Positions 23,700 to 32,582 of a stretch of DNA of 32,779 nucleotides are shown piece after piece. The stretch's first letter is position 1. Every line of letters starts with the position of its first letter. Under the pieces are notes generated by a model. That model was not told the DNA's origin. It worked only from the letters and a program-made list of their open reading frames with translations, and did no database searches. Position numbers and translations under genes: made by a program. This DNA is from Actinomycetota bacterium (lineage in GTDB: Bacteria > Actinomycetota > Actinomycetes > Actinomycetales > Microbacteriaceae), in assembly GCA_020161315.1 (NCBI GenBank), contig JAIUOH010000034.1, positions 1 to 32,779 of the forward strand. Direction: 5' to 3'.

Positions 23700-25325
23700 T
23701 TACTTCTTGACTACCAGCTGCTCCTGCTGAATCTCGGCCTCGTCGAGAGCAGTGAACTGCTCGGCAAGCGACTGACCCGAAGAGGTGCGGAACACCAGCT
23801 TGAAGTCGGCGATGCTCTTCTCGAGGGTCGCGACGGTCTCGTCGTCAAGCACGTTGGTCTCACGCAGGGTGGTGAGGGCCTCAGTGTTGTTGGCGAGGTA
23901 GTCGAGGTACTCGCGCTCGAAGCGAAGGATGTCTTCGACGGGCACGTCATCGAGGTAACCGTTGGTGCCGGCCCAGATCGAGACGGTCTGATCTTCAACC
24001 GCGTACGGGGTGTACTGCGGCTGCTTGAGCAGCTCGGTGAGGCGTGCGCCACGCTCAAGCTGCTTGCGGCTTGCCGCGTCAAGGTCAGAAGCGAACATCG
24101 CAAATGCCTCGAGCGAGCGGTACTGAGCGAGCTCGAGCTTCAAGGTACCCGAGACCTTCTTGATCGACTTCACCTGAGCGTCGCCACCCACGCGAGACAC
24201 CGAGATGCCCACGTCAACAGCGGGGCGCTGGTTTGCGTTGAAGAGGTCTGACTGCAAGAAGATCTGGCCGTCGGTGATCGAGATCACGTTGGTCGGAATG
24301 TATGCAGAAACGTCGTTTGCCTTGGTCTCGATGATCGGCAGACCGGTCATCGAACCTGCGCCGAGCTCGTCGCTCAGCTTTGCGCAACGCTCGAGCAGAC
24401 GCGAGTGCAAGTAGAAGACGTCGCCGGGGTATGCCTCGCGCCCCGGTGGGCGACGGAGAAGAAGCGAAACGGCACGGTATGCCTCAGCCTGCTTCGAGAG
24501 ATCATCAAAAATGATGAGTACGTGCTTGCTGTTGTACATCCAGTGCTGGCCGATAGCCGAGCCGGTGTACGGAGCGAGGTACTTGAAGCCTGCGGGGTCA
24601 GATGCGGGCGAAGCCACGATGGTGGTGTACTCCATCGCACCAGCCTCTTCGAGGGCGCCCTTCACCGAAGCGATGGTCGAGCCCTTCTGGCCGATAGCGA
24701 CGTAGATGCAACGCACCTGCTTGTTGATGTCGCCCGACTCCCAGTTGGCCTTCTGATTGATGATGGTGTCGATCGCAATTGCGGTCTTACCGGTCTGGCG
24801 GTCACCAATGATCAGCTGACGCTGGCCACGGCCAACGGGAATCATCGCGTCGATCGCCTTGATGCCGGTCTGCATCGGCTCGTGCACCGACTTACGCTGC
24901 ATAACGCCGGGCGCCTGCAGCTCGAGGGCGCGACGGCCCTCGATGCCGGTGATCTCGCCGAGACCGTCGATCGGGTTGCCGAGCGGGTCGACCACGCGGC
25001 CGAGGTAGCCCTCGCCCACGGGAACCGAAAGCACCTCGCCGGTGCGGGTGACCTGCTGGCCCTCGGCGATGTCGGTGAATTCACCGAGCACGACGACGCC
25101 AATCTCGTTCTCTTCGAGGTTCTGAGCGAGGCCCAGGGTGCCGTCAGCGAAGCGAACGAGCTCGTTCGCCATCACGCCGGGCAGGCCTGCGACGTGCGCA
25201 ATGCCGTCGGCGGCGTCAACGACGGTGCCGACCTCGGTCTTCTCGGCCTTCTTGGGCTCGTATGAGGCCGCGAAGTCTTTCAGCGCATCGCGAATCTCGT
25301 CGGGGCTGATGCTGAGTTCTGCCAT
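23700..25325 (-). CDS. atpA: ATP synthase subunit alpha
   Basis: Regulatory nucleotide-binding subunit of F1, 541 residues. The P-loop is GDRQTGKT (174-181), with [26 protein letters not shown] and the SITDGQIFL segment after it. The C-terminus is extended by about 25 residues past the helical domain compared with E. coli, as in other actinobacterial alpha subunits. It lies between atpH and atpG. Confidence 0.98.
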   Translation of the reverse strand: MAELSISPDEIRDALKDFAASYEPKKAEKTEVGTVVDAADGIAHVAGLPGVMANELVRFADGTLGLAQNLEENEIGVVVLGEFTDIAEGQQVTRTGEVLSVPVGEGYLGRVVDPLGNPIDGLGEITGIEGRRALELQAPGVMQRKSVHEPMQTGIKAIDAMIPVGRGQRQLIIGDRQTGKTAIAIDTIINQKANWESGDINKQVRCIYVAIGQKGSTIASVKGALEEAGAMEYTTIVASPASDPAGFKYLAPYTGSAIGQHWMYNSKHVLIIFDDLSKQAEAYRAVSLLLRRPPGREAYPGDVFYLHSRLLERCAKLSDELGAGSMTGLPIIETKANDVSAYIPTNVISITDGQIFLQSDLFNANQRPAVDVGISVSRVGGDAQVKSIKKVSGTLKLELAQYRSLEAFAMFASDLDAASRKQLERGARLTELLKQPQYTPYAVEDQTVSIWAGTNGYLDDVPVEDILRFEREYLDYLANNTEALTTLRETNVLDDETVATLEKSIADFKLVFRTSSGQSLAEQFTALDEAEIQQEQLVVKK

Positions 25326-25376
25326 TTCGTTCTCTCTTGTTCTCGTCCGGGGCGCTGGGCCTCGGGCCTAAAGTCG

Positions 25377-26153
25377 CTAGCCTGCGAGCTGCAGGCGAAG
25401 GTCGTCGAGACGCGCACGGACGCTGCCGTCGATCACGTCGTCACCGATTTGGATGCGAACGCCGCCGACCAGCGAAGGGTCAACGACAGTGGTCACGCGC
25501 ACCGGTCGCCCGGCGTTCTTCTCGAGCAGGCCCGAGATGCGGCTCAGCTGCAGTTCGTTCAGCGGAGCAGCAGCGGTAACGGTTGCAAGTGCGCTGCCGC
25601 CCTGATCTGCTACCACGCCAGCCGCTGCGCGGAGCGAGGTGCTGATGCGCCGGCCGCGAGGGTTTGCGACCAGGTGCTTCACAACACCGACAGCCGCAGC
25701 CGAAAGCTTGCCCGTGAAGAGGCGCTCTACCAGCTGAACCTTTGCGGCGGTGTCACCGAGCTTGCTGCCAAGCACGAGCTCAAGCTCGTGGTTGCTGTCG
25801 ATAGTAGCCGCGGCCGCAAGCAGCTCGTCGGCGAGAACTGGCTCGGCAACGGCCTCGGCGCGCAGGCCGAGTTCTTCGATGCCTGCTACCAGCTCGCCTG
25901 AGTTCGACCATGCCTGAGCTACAGCAGCGCTGAGCACGGCACGTGCCCCCGCTGAGATGCCACCAAAAAGGCGATCTACCAGCTGGGCCTTGGCCGCACC
26001 CGCGGTCGCGCTATCGGCGAGAGCAGCAAGCAGTGCCTGCGAGCCGTCGATCTGCGCTGAGGCAGCGAGCAGCTCGGCGCCTGCGCTCTTGTCGAGCGAG
26101 CCACCGAGAGCTTCTTTCGCTACCGCCAGCGCTTCGCGTGACGCACTGCCCAT
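25377..26153 (-). CDS. atpH: ATP synthase subunit delta, with internal duplication
   Basis: Peripheral-stalk subunit that joins F1 to the b subunits. It has 258 residues, against about 180 in most bacteria. The extra length is a tandem repeat: residues 26-63 and 109-146 align without gaps with 19 of 38 identical, both containing ELLAA...ID...AAK.QLV.RLF. The usual C-terminal beta domain follows (about 190-258, ending GSVRARLDDLRLQL). Mycobacteria have a related extended delta, there fused to a b subunit; here b is a separate gene. Start ATG overlaps the atpF stop by one base (TAATG). Confidence 0.95.
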   Translation of the reverse strand: MGSASREALAVAKEALGGSLDKSAGAELLAASAQIDGSQALLAALADSATAGAAKAQLVDRLFGGISAGARAVLSAAVAQAWSNSGELVAGIEELGLRAEAVAEPVLADELLAAAATIDSNHELELVLGSKLGDTAAKVQLVERLFTGKLSAAAVGVVKHLVANPRGRRISTSLRAAAGVVADQGGSALATVTAAAPLNELQLSRISGLLEKNAGRPVRVTTVVDPSLVGGVRIQIGDDVIDGSVRARLDDLRLQLAG

Positions 26154-26707
26154 TACTTCGCTGCCTTCTCTGATGCCTCGAGGTCAGCGAGGAAGCGATC
26201 GACCATGGCCGATGCCTTCGCGTCGTCAGAAAGCTGTTCGCCAACCACGCCCGAAGCGAGGTCGATCGCGAGCGAGCCGACCTCCTTGCGCAGGGTTACG
26301 ACAGCACTCTGGCGCTCTGCCTCGATCTGAGCCTGAGCGGTCTGAGCGATGCGGCTTGCCTCGACGGTTGCGTCGTCTTTTGCCTTCGCAACAATCTTGG
26401 TAGCGTCGGCGCGAGCAGCATCGCGGATCTCGCCAGCCTCTGCGCGAGCGCCAGCGAGCTGAGCGGTGTACTCCTGCAGGGCGGCCTCGGCCTTAGCCTG
26501 AGCCTCATCGGCCTTAGCGATGTTGCCCTCGATTGCAGCAGCACGCTCGTCGAGCATCTTGTGCATCTTCGGCAGGAAGACCAGCCAGAACGCAACCAGA
26601 ATGATCGCAAACGGAACCAGCGACCAGATGATGTCGTAGACCGCTGGAAGCAGCGGGCTTGGGGCGGCCGCGCCTTCAGCAGCAGCGAGGATCACTGCGT
26701 TATTCAT
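26153..26707 (-). CDS. atpF: ATP synthase subunit b
   Basis: Peripheral-stalk subunit of 184 residues. It has one membrane helix (about 25-48, IIWSLVPFAIILVAFWLVFLP) followed by a long charged Ala-rich coiled coil to the C-terminus, which dimerises and binds delta. MHKMLDERAAAIEGNIAKADEA just after the membrane helix is the family hallmark. It is translationally coupled to atpH. Confidence 0.97.
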   Translation of the reverse strand: MNNAVILAAAEGAAAPSPLLPAVYDIIWSLVPFAIILVAFWLVFLPKMHKMLDERAAAIEGNIAKADEAQAKAEAALQEYTAQLAGARAEAGEIRDAARADATKIVAKAKDDATVEASRIAQTAQAQIEAERQSAVVTLRKEVGSLAIDLASGVVGEQLSDDAKASAMVDRFLADLEASEKAAK

Positions 26708-26742
26708 CGAGCCTCCCTTTCGAGACTAGGAAGGATGATGGA

Positions 26743-27018
<276 letters not shown>

Positions 27019-27843
27019 TTAGTGCTCTTCAGCCAGCGCGAGCTGGATGTAGACAGCGGTGAGAAGAGTAAAGACGTAAGCCTGCAGTACGGCGACGAGA
27101 ATCTCGAAGATCGAGAACGCAATGCCGAAGGCGAGGGTGCCAAGGCCGAAAAGCTTCATGAAGCCGGGAGCCGAGAGCAGGAAGAAGTGCGTCGCACTGA
27201 AGAGCAGCACGAGCAGCAGGTGGCCGACGAGCAGGTTCATCAGGAGTCGCAGCGTCAGGGTGACCGGGCGAATGATGAAGGTCGAGATGAGCTCGATCGG
27301 GGTCACAATGACGTAGAGCGGCTTCGGAACGCCCGACGGGAAGAGCGAGTTCTTAAAGAAGTTCTTCGGGCTCTTCTTAATGCCGGCGTAGATGAAGGTG
27401 AAGTACGAGATCACTGCAAGCGTCAGCGGGAAGCCGATGACGGCCGAGACGCCGATGTTGAAGCCTGGAATGATGCCGGTGATGTTGAACGCAAGAATCG
27501 TGAAGAACATCGCGGTCAGCAGCGGCAAGAAGCGCTTGCCGTCTACCTTGCCAAGCAGGTCTTCAGCGATGTTGACGCGCACGAAATCGAGCGCCATCTC
27601 GGTGAGTGACTGGCCGCGCGTAGGAACAACGCGCATCTTGCGAGTGCCGAGCCAGAACAGTGTGAGAAGAAGCACAGTCATGATCACGCGAATGATCATG
27701 ATGCGGTTCATCTCGAAGGGAGTTCCGACGAACAGCACGCCCTCGGGGAAGAACTCCCACATGCTAGGTGCGTGGAACTCGCCACCCTCCGCAGCGATAA
27801 ATGCCGGGCTCATGAGTTGAACGGTGTTGGAAAGCAGCGCCAT
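27019..27843 (-). CDS. atpB: ATP synthase subunit a
   Basis: Membrane stator subunit forming the proton half-channels, 274 residues with about six helices. The essential arginine is Arg199 in TLTLRLLMNLLVGH. The segment TEMALDFVRVNIAEDLLG (81-98) and the late TAVYIQLALAEEH C-terminus are typical. It is the first of the eight structural genes; a 177-bp gap separates it from the atpI-like gene and probably holds a promoter. Confidence 0.97.
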   Translation of the reverse strand: MALLSNTVQLMSPAFIAAEGGEFHAPSMWEFFPEGVLFVGTPFEMNRIMIIRVIMTVLLLTLFWLGTRKMRVVPTRGQSLTEMALDFVRVNIAEDLLGKVDGKRFLPLLTAMFFTILAFNITGIIPGFNIGVSAVIGFPLTLAVISYFTFIYAGIKKSPKNFFKNSLFPSGVPKPLYVIVTPIELISTFIIRPVTLTLRLLMNLLVGHLLLVLLFSATHFFLLSAPGFMKLFGLGTLAFGIAFSIFEILVAVLQAYVFTLLTAVYIQLALAEEH

Positions 27844-28020
27844 TCTCCTGATTCGGGGTGTAAGTCGAGCTCACACGGCGACGAATGAAAATTATGTCCC
27901 TTTTGCACACGGCAGCATGAAGCACCGGCACGGACGATTCAATATTAGCAGGGAGTTCGCTTCAGGGGAAACTGAGTTTCTGCCCCAAAGCGCACTCTCA
28001 CACGAAATGACTAAGAGGCC
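27844..28020 (-). promoter_or_regulatory. Likely main promoter region of the atp operon
   Basis: This AT-richer 177-bp gap holds two -10-like hexamers on the minus strand, CATAAT (27896-27891) and TAATAT (27947-27942). Neither has a good -35 at 17 nt. No gene is visible. It is the longest gap within the run from prmC to atpC, which makes a separate promoter for the structural genes likely. Confidence 0.4.
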
Positions 28021-28509
28021 TTACGCGCCCACATAAGGCACGCGCGCCTTCACGACCACGAGCGTGTCGATCACGAGCGACACAATAATGCCCGCGACGA
28101 GACCAAAGAAGAGAATCTTTGGGTCTAGCCAGCTCTGATCACGCAACAAAAGAACAGCGACGATAAAGACCACCAGCTTCAAGAGCCAACCACCAGCCAC
28201 AATGCCGAAGAAGATTGCGACAAAGTTCGGGTTCTGAATAAAGCGCTGGTTTGCAAACAGGATGCTGCCAATAGTGACGCACGACAGCGCACCCGCGATA
28301 AGCACGCCCAGCGCTCCACCGATCGCTCCGGGAGCCTGAGACACGAGGTATCCGATCACGCCGAACAGCACCATAAGGCCAACCGTGGCAAAGATCTCGA
28401 GCTTCAGCCCTCGCAGCAGCACAGGCTGCGAGGTTGGCATGCTGACAGGGCCATCCTCATTCGGCTGCACCGCGTCGTTTTGCCCCGCGGGCGCAGTCTC
28501 GTCAGTCAC
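28021..28509 (-). CDS. AtpI-like membrane protein
   Basis: Small membrane protein of 162 residues. An acidic N-terminal tail (1-40) is followed by four hydrophobic helices in two hairpins. Position between wecA and atpB matches Rv1303 of M. tuberculosis and the AtpI position in other bacteria, where AtpI helps c-ring assembly or magnesium supply. Sequence similarity to AtpI is weak, so position carries most of the call. I chose GTG 28509: AGGA precedes it at 7 nt and it overlaps the wecA stop by 8 bp. Confidence 0.75.
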   Translation of the reverse strand: MTDETAPAGQNDAVQPNEDGPVSMPTSQPVLLRGLKLEIFATVGLMVLFGVIGYLVSQAPGAIGGALGVLIAGALSCVTIGSILFANQRFIQNPNFVAIFFGIVAGGWLLKLVVFIVAVLLLRDQSWLDPKILFFGLVAGIIVSLVIDTLVVVKARVPYVGA

Positions 28510-29677
28510 TCGTGATCCTCTCTTCTGCGGGCGAAGCCTTCGACGCCCCCGACAACCGTAGCAACCCCCGCTGAGCAAGCCAATCTCGCACGCGAATGAG
28601 CGGTGTGAGCGTCACTACGAGACAGACCACACCACCTGCGCACACGACAACCGCAGGCCAAAAGAAGCTCTGCGTCACGAAGACAAGCAGGCAGGCCAGC
28701 GACACCATGATCGTCCAGAGATAGAAGATCATCACGGCCTGCAACGGCGAATGCCCCATATCGAGCAGGCGGTGGTGCAGGTGCAGCCGGTCAGCCTCAA
28801 ACGGGCTCTTGCCTGCGAGCAGCCTGCGAAACACGGCGAGTGTGAAGTCAGCGAGCGGCACGGCAAGCACCGCGATAGGCAGAATGATCGGAATATAGCT
28901 CGCGAGCACCAGCTTCTGGTCGAGCTGAGCCGGGTTTAGCTGACCCGTCACCGACACGGTCGAAGTCGCCATAAGCAACCCGATCAGGAGCGCACCGGTG
29001 TCGCCCATGAACATGCGCGCGCGGTGCCAGTTGAACGGCAAGAACCCCACGCAGATTCCCACGATCGTTGCTGCGATAAGGGCGGCGAGCGTAATCGACG
29101 AGTCGGAGCCGGTCTGCGCGGTGAGCAGCTGCGTGTAGATGAAGAAGGCTGCGTTCGCGATGATCGAAACTCCTGCGACCAAGCCATCGAGACCGTCTAC
29201 GAAGTTCACCGCGTTCATCACGAGCGTCATGAGAAACACGGTCAGCACAAAATTTACGATCGGCGAGCCGACGATGAGCGTGTCACCAAACGGTAGCGAG
29301 ACTATCTGGATGCCGTTCCAGGCGAGCAGGCCGGCCGCCACGAGCTGTGCGCCAAGCTTCACCATCCAGTCAAGATCGAGCAGGTCGTCGAGCACTCCGA
29401 CAACCGCGATGAGTGCGCACGCGGCGGCCAGCACCCACAGCCTGCTCCTGTCACCGAACACTCCGTCAAACGATGGTTGGGTGCTCGCATAAAACAACGC
29501 GGCGAGGATCCCGACAAACATTGCGATGCCGCCCAATCGCGGAGTGGGCTGTTTGTGCACGTCTCGCTCTCGCACCTCCGGTGCGAGCTGAAAGCGTCTG
29601 CTCAGGCGCAGTACACCCGCCGAGCAGATCGCTGTGACCAGGGCTGCAACCCCGGCCACCAGCAAAAAGGGAAGCAC
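28502..29677 (-). CDS. wecA: WecA/MraY-type polyprenyl-phosphate sugar-1-phosphate transferase
   Basis: Membrane enzyme that moves an N-acetylhexosamine-1-phosphate from its UDP form to decaprenyl phosphate, the first step of a wall polymer or linker. 391 residues with about eleven helices. Conserved loops: DDLLDLDW (magnesium), NAVNFVDGLDGL (catalytic Asp), HHRLLDMGHS near the substrate pocket. The mycobacterial gene in this position (Rv1302) makes the GlcNAc-phosphate linker of arabinogalactan. Start is GTG 29677, with AGAGG before it, 2 bp after the tsaC stop. Confidence 0.9.
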   Translation of the reverse strand: MLPFLLVAGVAALVTAICSAGVLRLSRRFQLAPEVRERDVHKQPTPRLGGIAMFVGILAALFYASTQPSFDGVFGDRSRLWVLAAACALIAVVGVLDDLLDLDWMVKLGAQLVAAGLLAWNGIQIVSLPFGDTLIVGSPIVNFVLTVFLMTLVMNAVNFVDGLDGLVAGVSIIANAAFFIYTQLLTAQTGSDSSITLAALIAATIVGICVGFLPFNWHRARMFMGDTGALLIGLLMATSTVSVTGQLNPAQLDQKLVLASYIPIILPIAVLAVPLADFTLAVFRRLLAGKSPFEADRLHLHHRLLDMGHSPLQAVMIFYLWTIMVSLACLLVFVTQSFFWPAVVVCAGGVVCLVVTLTPLIRVRDWLAQRGLLRLSGASKASPAEERITSD

Positions 29678-29679
29678 GT

Positions 29680-30417
29680 TTAGACCTCTGGTTCGGTCTC
29701 GGCAAGCTCGACCGGCGCCTCGGCAGACTCGGTCATCGAGCTTGTCGAGATGCCCGAGATAACCTCGACTCCAGGCAGCAGCTGGCTCAGCGCCTCGCGA
29801 CTCACTCCCCCGTCCCGAAGCACGCGAAGAACGCCGCCCTCGTTTGTCAGGGCCGTCGCATCAACGATGGTCGAGGCCGTCCCGTCGCTGTCTGCCTCAC
29901 CCGCGTCAAGATACACCGCAACCGAATCGCCGAGCATACGCTGAGCATCGGCAATGTTTTGCGCCGCGGGCTCGCCGGTCTTGTTCGCGCTCGAGACCGC
30001 AAGCGGGCCTGTCTCACGAAGCAGTTCGATGGTGAGCGGTTGATTTGGAATTCGAAGCGCCACGGTGCCACCGGTCTCACCCAGATCCCAGCTCAGGCTC
30101 GGGTTCGCTTCAATCACGATCGTAAGTGCCCCGGGCCAGAACGCCTCAGCCATCGCTTTCACGGGTTCGGTCACGTGCGCCGCTAGCGCACCAAGTGTTG
30201 CGGTGTCAGCGATGAGCACAGGTGGGGGCGATTGCCTGCCACGCCCCTTCGCTTCAAGCAGGCGATCAACTGCCTCCGGGGTGAACGCATCGGCCGCAAC
30301 ACCGTAAACAGTGTCAGTCGGCAGAACCGCAAGCTCACCGCGACCAAGGGCTTGCCTGGCCGCGCGCGCTGCCGAGAGAAGCTGTGTACTGTCGCTGCAA
30401 TCGAAGACTTCGGCCAT
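29680..30417 (-). CDS. tsaC: L-threonylcarbamoyladenylate synthase (Sua5/YrdC)
   Basis: Makes threonylcarbamoyl-AMP from threonine, bicarbonate and ATP for the t6A37 modification of ANN-decoding tRNAs. 245 residues. LAVLPTDTVYGVAADA (29-44), the KGRGRQSPPPVLI segment, FWPGALTIV and SSANKTGEPA are the YrdC-domain hallmarks. The C-terminal tail of about 25 residues (STSSMTESAEAP to the end) lies beyond the domain, is low-complexity and is partly encoded by a short ATCGAGCTTGTCGAGAT palindromic repeat at 29734-29750. It sits between prmC (48-bp gap) and wecA (2-bp gap). Confidence 0.92.
   Translation of the reverse strand: MAEVFDCSDSTQLLSAARAARQALGRGELAVLPTDTVYGVAADAFTPEAVDRLLEAKGRGRQSPPPVLIADTATLGALAAHVTEPVKAMAEAFWPGALTIVIEANPSLSWDLGETGGTVALRIPNQPLTIELLRETGPLAVSSANKTGEPAAQNIADAQRMLGDSVAVYLDAGEADSDGTASTIVDATALTNEGGVLRVLRDGGVSREALSQLLPGVEVISGISTSSMTESAEAPVELAETEPEV
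29734..29750. repeat. Short palindromic repeat in the tail of tsaC
   Basis: ATCGAGCTTGTCGAGAT; its complement contains CGACAAGCTCGA, a variant of the CGACAGGCTC core seen at 7129, 20953 and 30999. It codes for residues 223-228, outside the folded domain. Confidence 0.35.
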
Positions 30418-30465
30418 AGCCTACGATCTTACTCCCCGGGGCTGCGCAGCAACTGCGTGCGCGCG

Positions 30466-31371
30466 TCAGCGCACCGCGGTGGTGGCCCTGTCTCGCAGGG
30501 TCAGATCTTGATGGGTGGCAGCTAGGCGCCAGCCATCTGCCTCGAGCAGCGCGCGAATTGCTGCGCCCTGTTGCTCGGCATGCTCGAGCACGAGCGAGCC
30601 GCCCGGGGCAACCAGGTCGAGCCCAACTCTGCTGATCACTCGAATCAGGTCGAGGCCGTCTTCGCCGCCGTAGAGCGCGAGTTCTGGGTCGTGATCGCGC
30701 ACCTCGGGGTCGCGAGGCACCATTCCCGAAGGCACATACGGCGGGTTTGAGATCAGCACGTTCACCCTGCCGAGCAACGGAGCAAGCAGGTGCCTGGCGT
30801 CAGCAACGTCTCCAAGCAACAGTTCAACCCTGCCGCCTCCGAGCCGGTCGACGTTTCGGTTCGCCCACGCGTGTGCCTCGATGCTCTTTTCGATCGCCCA
30901 CACCCGCGCAGACGAGACCTCGTGTGCGAGCGCGAGGGCGATCGCACCGCTGCCGGTGCAGAGGTCGACCGCGATCGGGTGCAGCAGGTCGACTTCGTGC
31001 CCTTCGATAGGCTCAGGGGGCGAAACGGCGAGCAGCGCATCGATTGCGAACTGTGCGACAGTCTCGGTCTCTGGCCTCGGCACGAACACCCCCGGCCCAA
31101 CCTCGAGCTCGATGCCACGAAACGCGGCCCGACCGGTCAAGTGCTGCAGCGGCACGCGGCTCGCACGCTCAGACGCTAGCCGCATCACCTTCTGGTGATC
31201 CTCGGCCGAAATCTCAGAACCCATCGCCGCGAGTGCCTGCACGCGCCCACGTGATTCGCCGAGCACGTGACCGAGCAGCAACTGCGAGTCGGCGGCCGAC
31301 TCAATGCCCGCCGCTTCGAGCAGTGTCTGAATTTCTGCCAGCACACTGGACACGGCTACTCGTTCACTCAC
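30466..31371 (-). CDS. prmC: Peptide chain release factor N(5)-glutamine methyltransferase
   Basis: PrmC/HemK, which methylates the GGQ glutamine of release factors RF1 and RF2. 301 residues. An N-terminal helical domain (1-80) is followed by FVPRPETE (96-103), the SAM-binding VDLCTGSGAIAL (135-146) and the catalytic NPPY (209-212). The usual neighbour prfA is not beside it; cysK lies divergently instead. The start is GTG 31371, with TAGTGT ending 6 nt upstream, so the transcript is probably leaderless. Residues 117-125 are encoded by a copy of a dispersed repeat. Confidence 0.95.
   Translation of the reverse strand: MSERVAVSSVLAEIQTLLEAAGIESAADSQLLLGHVLGESRGRVQALAAMGSEISAEDHQKVMRLASERASRVPLQHLTGRAAFRGIELEVGPGVFVPRPETETVAQFAIDALLAVSPPEPIEGHEVDLLHPIAVDLCTGSGAIALALAHEVSSARVWAIEKSIEAHAWANRNVDRLGGGRVELLLGDVADARHLLAPLLGRVNVLISNPPYVPSGMVPRDPEVRDHDPELALYGGEDGLDLIRVISRVGLDLVAPGGSLVLEHAEQQGAAIRALLEADGWRLAATHQDLTLRDRATTAVR
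30999..31021. repeat. Dispersed repeat copy inside prmC
   Basis: A 23-bp unit with CCCTT and AGGGGGC ends around the core cgataggctc. It matches the loop and stem of the atp terminator (20953-20977) with few differences. It encodes SPPEPIEGH, a loop just before the SAM-binding motif. Confidence 0.5.
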
Positions 31372-31377
31372 TCACCC

Positions 31378-31383
31378 ACACTA
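31378..31383 (-). promoter_or_regulatory. prmC: Leaderless-type -10 for prmC
   Basis: TAGTGT-N6-GTG 31371. It would be the head promoter of the prmC-tsaC-wecA run. Confidence 0.4.
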
Positions 31384-31452
31384 TCGCGCCCACGCCGAGC
31401 GCTCGTGTGGTGCGCCCACAGCGAAATGTCACGTCACAATACATAAGTTACG

Positions 31453-31482
31453 GTGAAACCTTGAATAACACTGCGATATAGT
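31453..31482 (+). promoter_or_regulatory. cysK: Likely promoter of cysK
   Basis: GTGAAA (31453-31458) and TATAGT (31477-31482) are separated by 18 nt, with an expected start near 31489 and a leader of about 50 nt. The tandem GTCACGTCAC just upstream (31429-31438) may be a regulator site. AAAGGGG lies a little far (about 12 nt) from the cysK ATG. Confidence 0.5.
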
Positions 31483-31540
31483 TTCTGCGTAGCCCGCACC
31501 GGGCAAACTTCTGATTTTCACGAAAGGGGCGCCGCCCGCC

Positions 31541-32473
31541 ATGGCACGCACGTTCAGCAACATCACCGAGGCTTTCGGCAACACTCCCCTGGTTCGACTG
31601 AACCGCGTCGCAGGCTCAAACGCCGAGGTCTACGCAAAGCTTGAGTTCTACAACCCGGCTGGCTCGGTGAAAGACCGCATCGGCATCGCAATTATCGACG
31701 CTGCTGAGCAGTCGGGGCAGTTGCAGCCCGGCGGCACCATCGTCGAGGGCACGAGCGGCAACACCGGCATCGCCCTCGCCTTCGTCGGCGCCGCCCGAGG
31801 CTACAAAGTGATTCTCACCATGCCCGAGACCATGAGCATCGAGCGCCGCAAGCTACTGAAGGCCTACGGTGCCGAGATCGTACTCACCGAGGGCCCCCTC
31901 GGCATGAAGGGCGCAGTCGCCAAGGCAGAAGAGATCGTGGCGAACACCCCCGGCGCGATCCTCGCCAACCAGTTCGGCAACGCCGCAAACCCCGCGATTC
32001 ACCGTGCCACCACAGGCCCCGAGATCTGGAACGACACCGACGGCAAGGTCGACATTCTCGTTTCGGGCATTGGCACTGGCGGCACCATCACGGGTGCGGG
32101 CGGCTACCTGAAGTCACAGAACCCAGACATCAAGGTAGTTGCGGTCGAGCCCATCGACTCCCCCATTCTCAGCGGCGGACAGGCCGGCCCGCACAAGATT
32201 CAGGGCTTGGGTGCAAACTTCGTGCCCGATGTGCTCGACCGCGAGGTCTACGACGAGGTCATCGATGTGACGCTCGCTGAATCGATCGAAAAGGCACGCG
32301 CACTCGGCACCAGCGAGGGCATTCTCGCTGGCATCTCGGGCGGCGCCGCTGTTTCAGCAGCGGCTCAGGTAGCCGAACGCCCCGAAAACGCGGGCAAAAA
32401 GATCGTCGTCGTCATTCCCGACTTCGGTGAGCGCTACTTCTCGACCGTGCTCTTCGAAGATCTCGAGGTCTAA
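31541..32473 (+). CDS. cysK: Cysteine synthase A (O-acetylserine sulfhydrylase)
   Basis: PLP enzyme joining O-acetylserine and sulfide to cysteine. 310 residues. Lys44 in [11 protein letters not shown] binds [15 protein letters not shown] holds the substrate-binding asparagine loop, and [10 protein letters not shown] binds the PLP phosphate. Length and motifs fit CysK rather than cystathionine beta-synthase. The cysE gene follows on the same strand after a hairpin, so cysteine synthesis from serine is encoded here as a pair. Confidence 0.96.
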   Translation: MARTFSNITEAFGNTPLVRLNRVAGSNAEVYAKLEFYNPAGSVKDRIGIAIIDAAEQSGQLQPGGTIVEGTSGNTGIALAFVGAARGYKVILTMPETMSIERRKLLKAYGAEIVLTEGPLGMKGAVAKAEEIVANTPGAILANQFGNAANPAIHRATTGPEIWNDTDGKVDILVSGIGTGGTITGAGGYLKSQNPDIKVVAVEPIDSPILSGGQAGPHKIQGLGANFVPDVLDREVYDEVIDVTLAESIEKARALGTSEGILAGISGGAAVSAAAQVAERPENAGKKIVVVIPDFGERYFSTVLFEDLEV

Positions 32474-32505
32474 GGAATAGATCGCGCCGCTTCGCGGTTG
32501 CCAGT

Positions 32506-32534
32506 TTCGGGTCGGGCTCTCAGCCCGGCCCGAA
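32506..32534 (+). terminator. Strong hairpin between cysK and cysE
   Basis: A 13-bp stem with one G-T wobble (32506-32518 with 32522-32534), a 3-nt loop and TTTCC after it. It could be a partial terminator or attenuator that lowers cysE expression, or a full terminator if cysE has its own promoter. Confidence 0.6.
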
Positions 32535-32582
32535 TTTCCGTCTCACCTCACCTCGCCCTTTGAACACACAGGAGTCGCTGGA

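Noticed and set aside
24405-25265. Plus-strand frame of 286 codons over atpA
   Set aside because: Shadow of atpA in antisense, with Leu/Asp/Val-biased composition typical of complementary GC-rich coding strands.
31461-31482. TTGAAT as the -35 of the cysK promoter
   Set aside because: The gap to TATAGT is only 10 nt; GTGAAA at 31453 gives an acceptable 18 nt.
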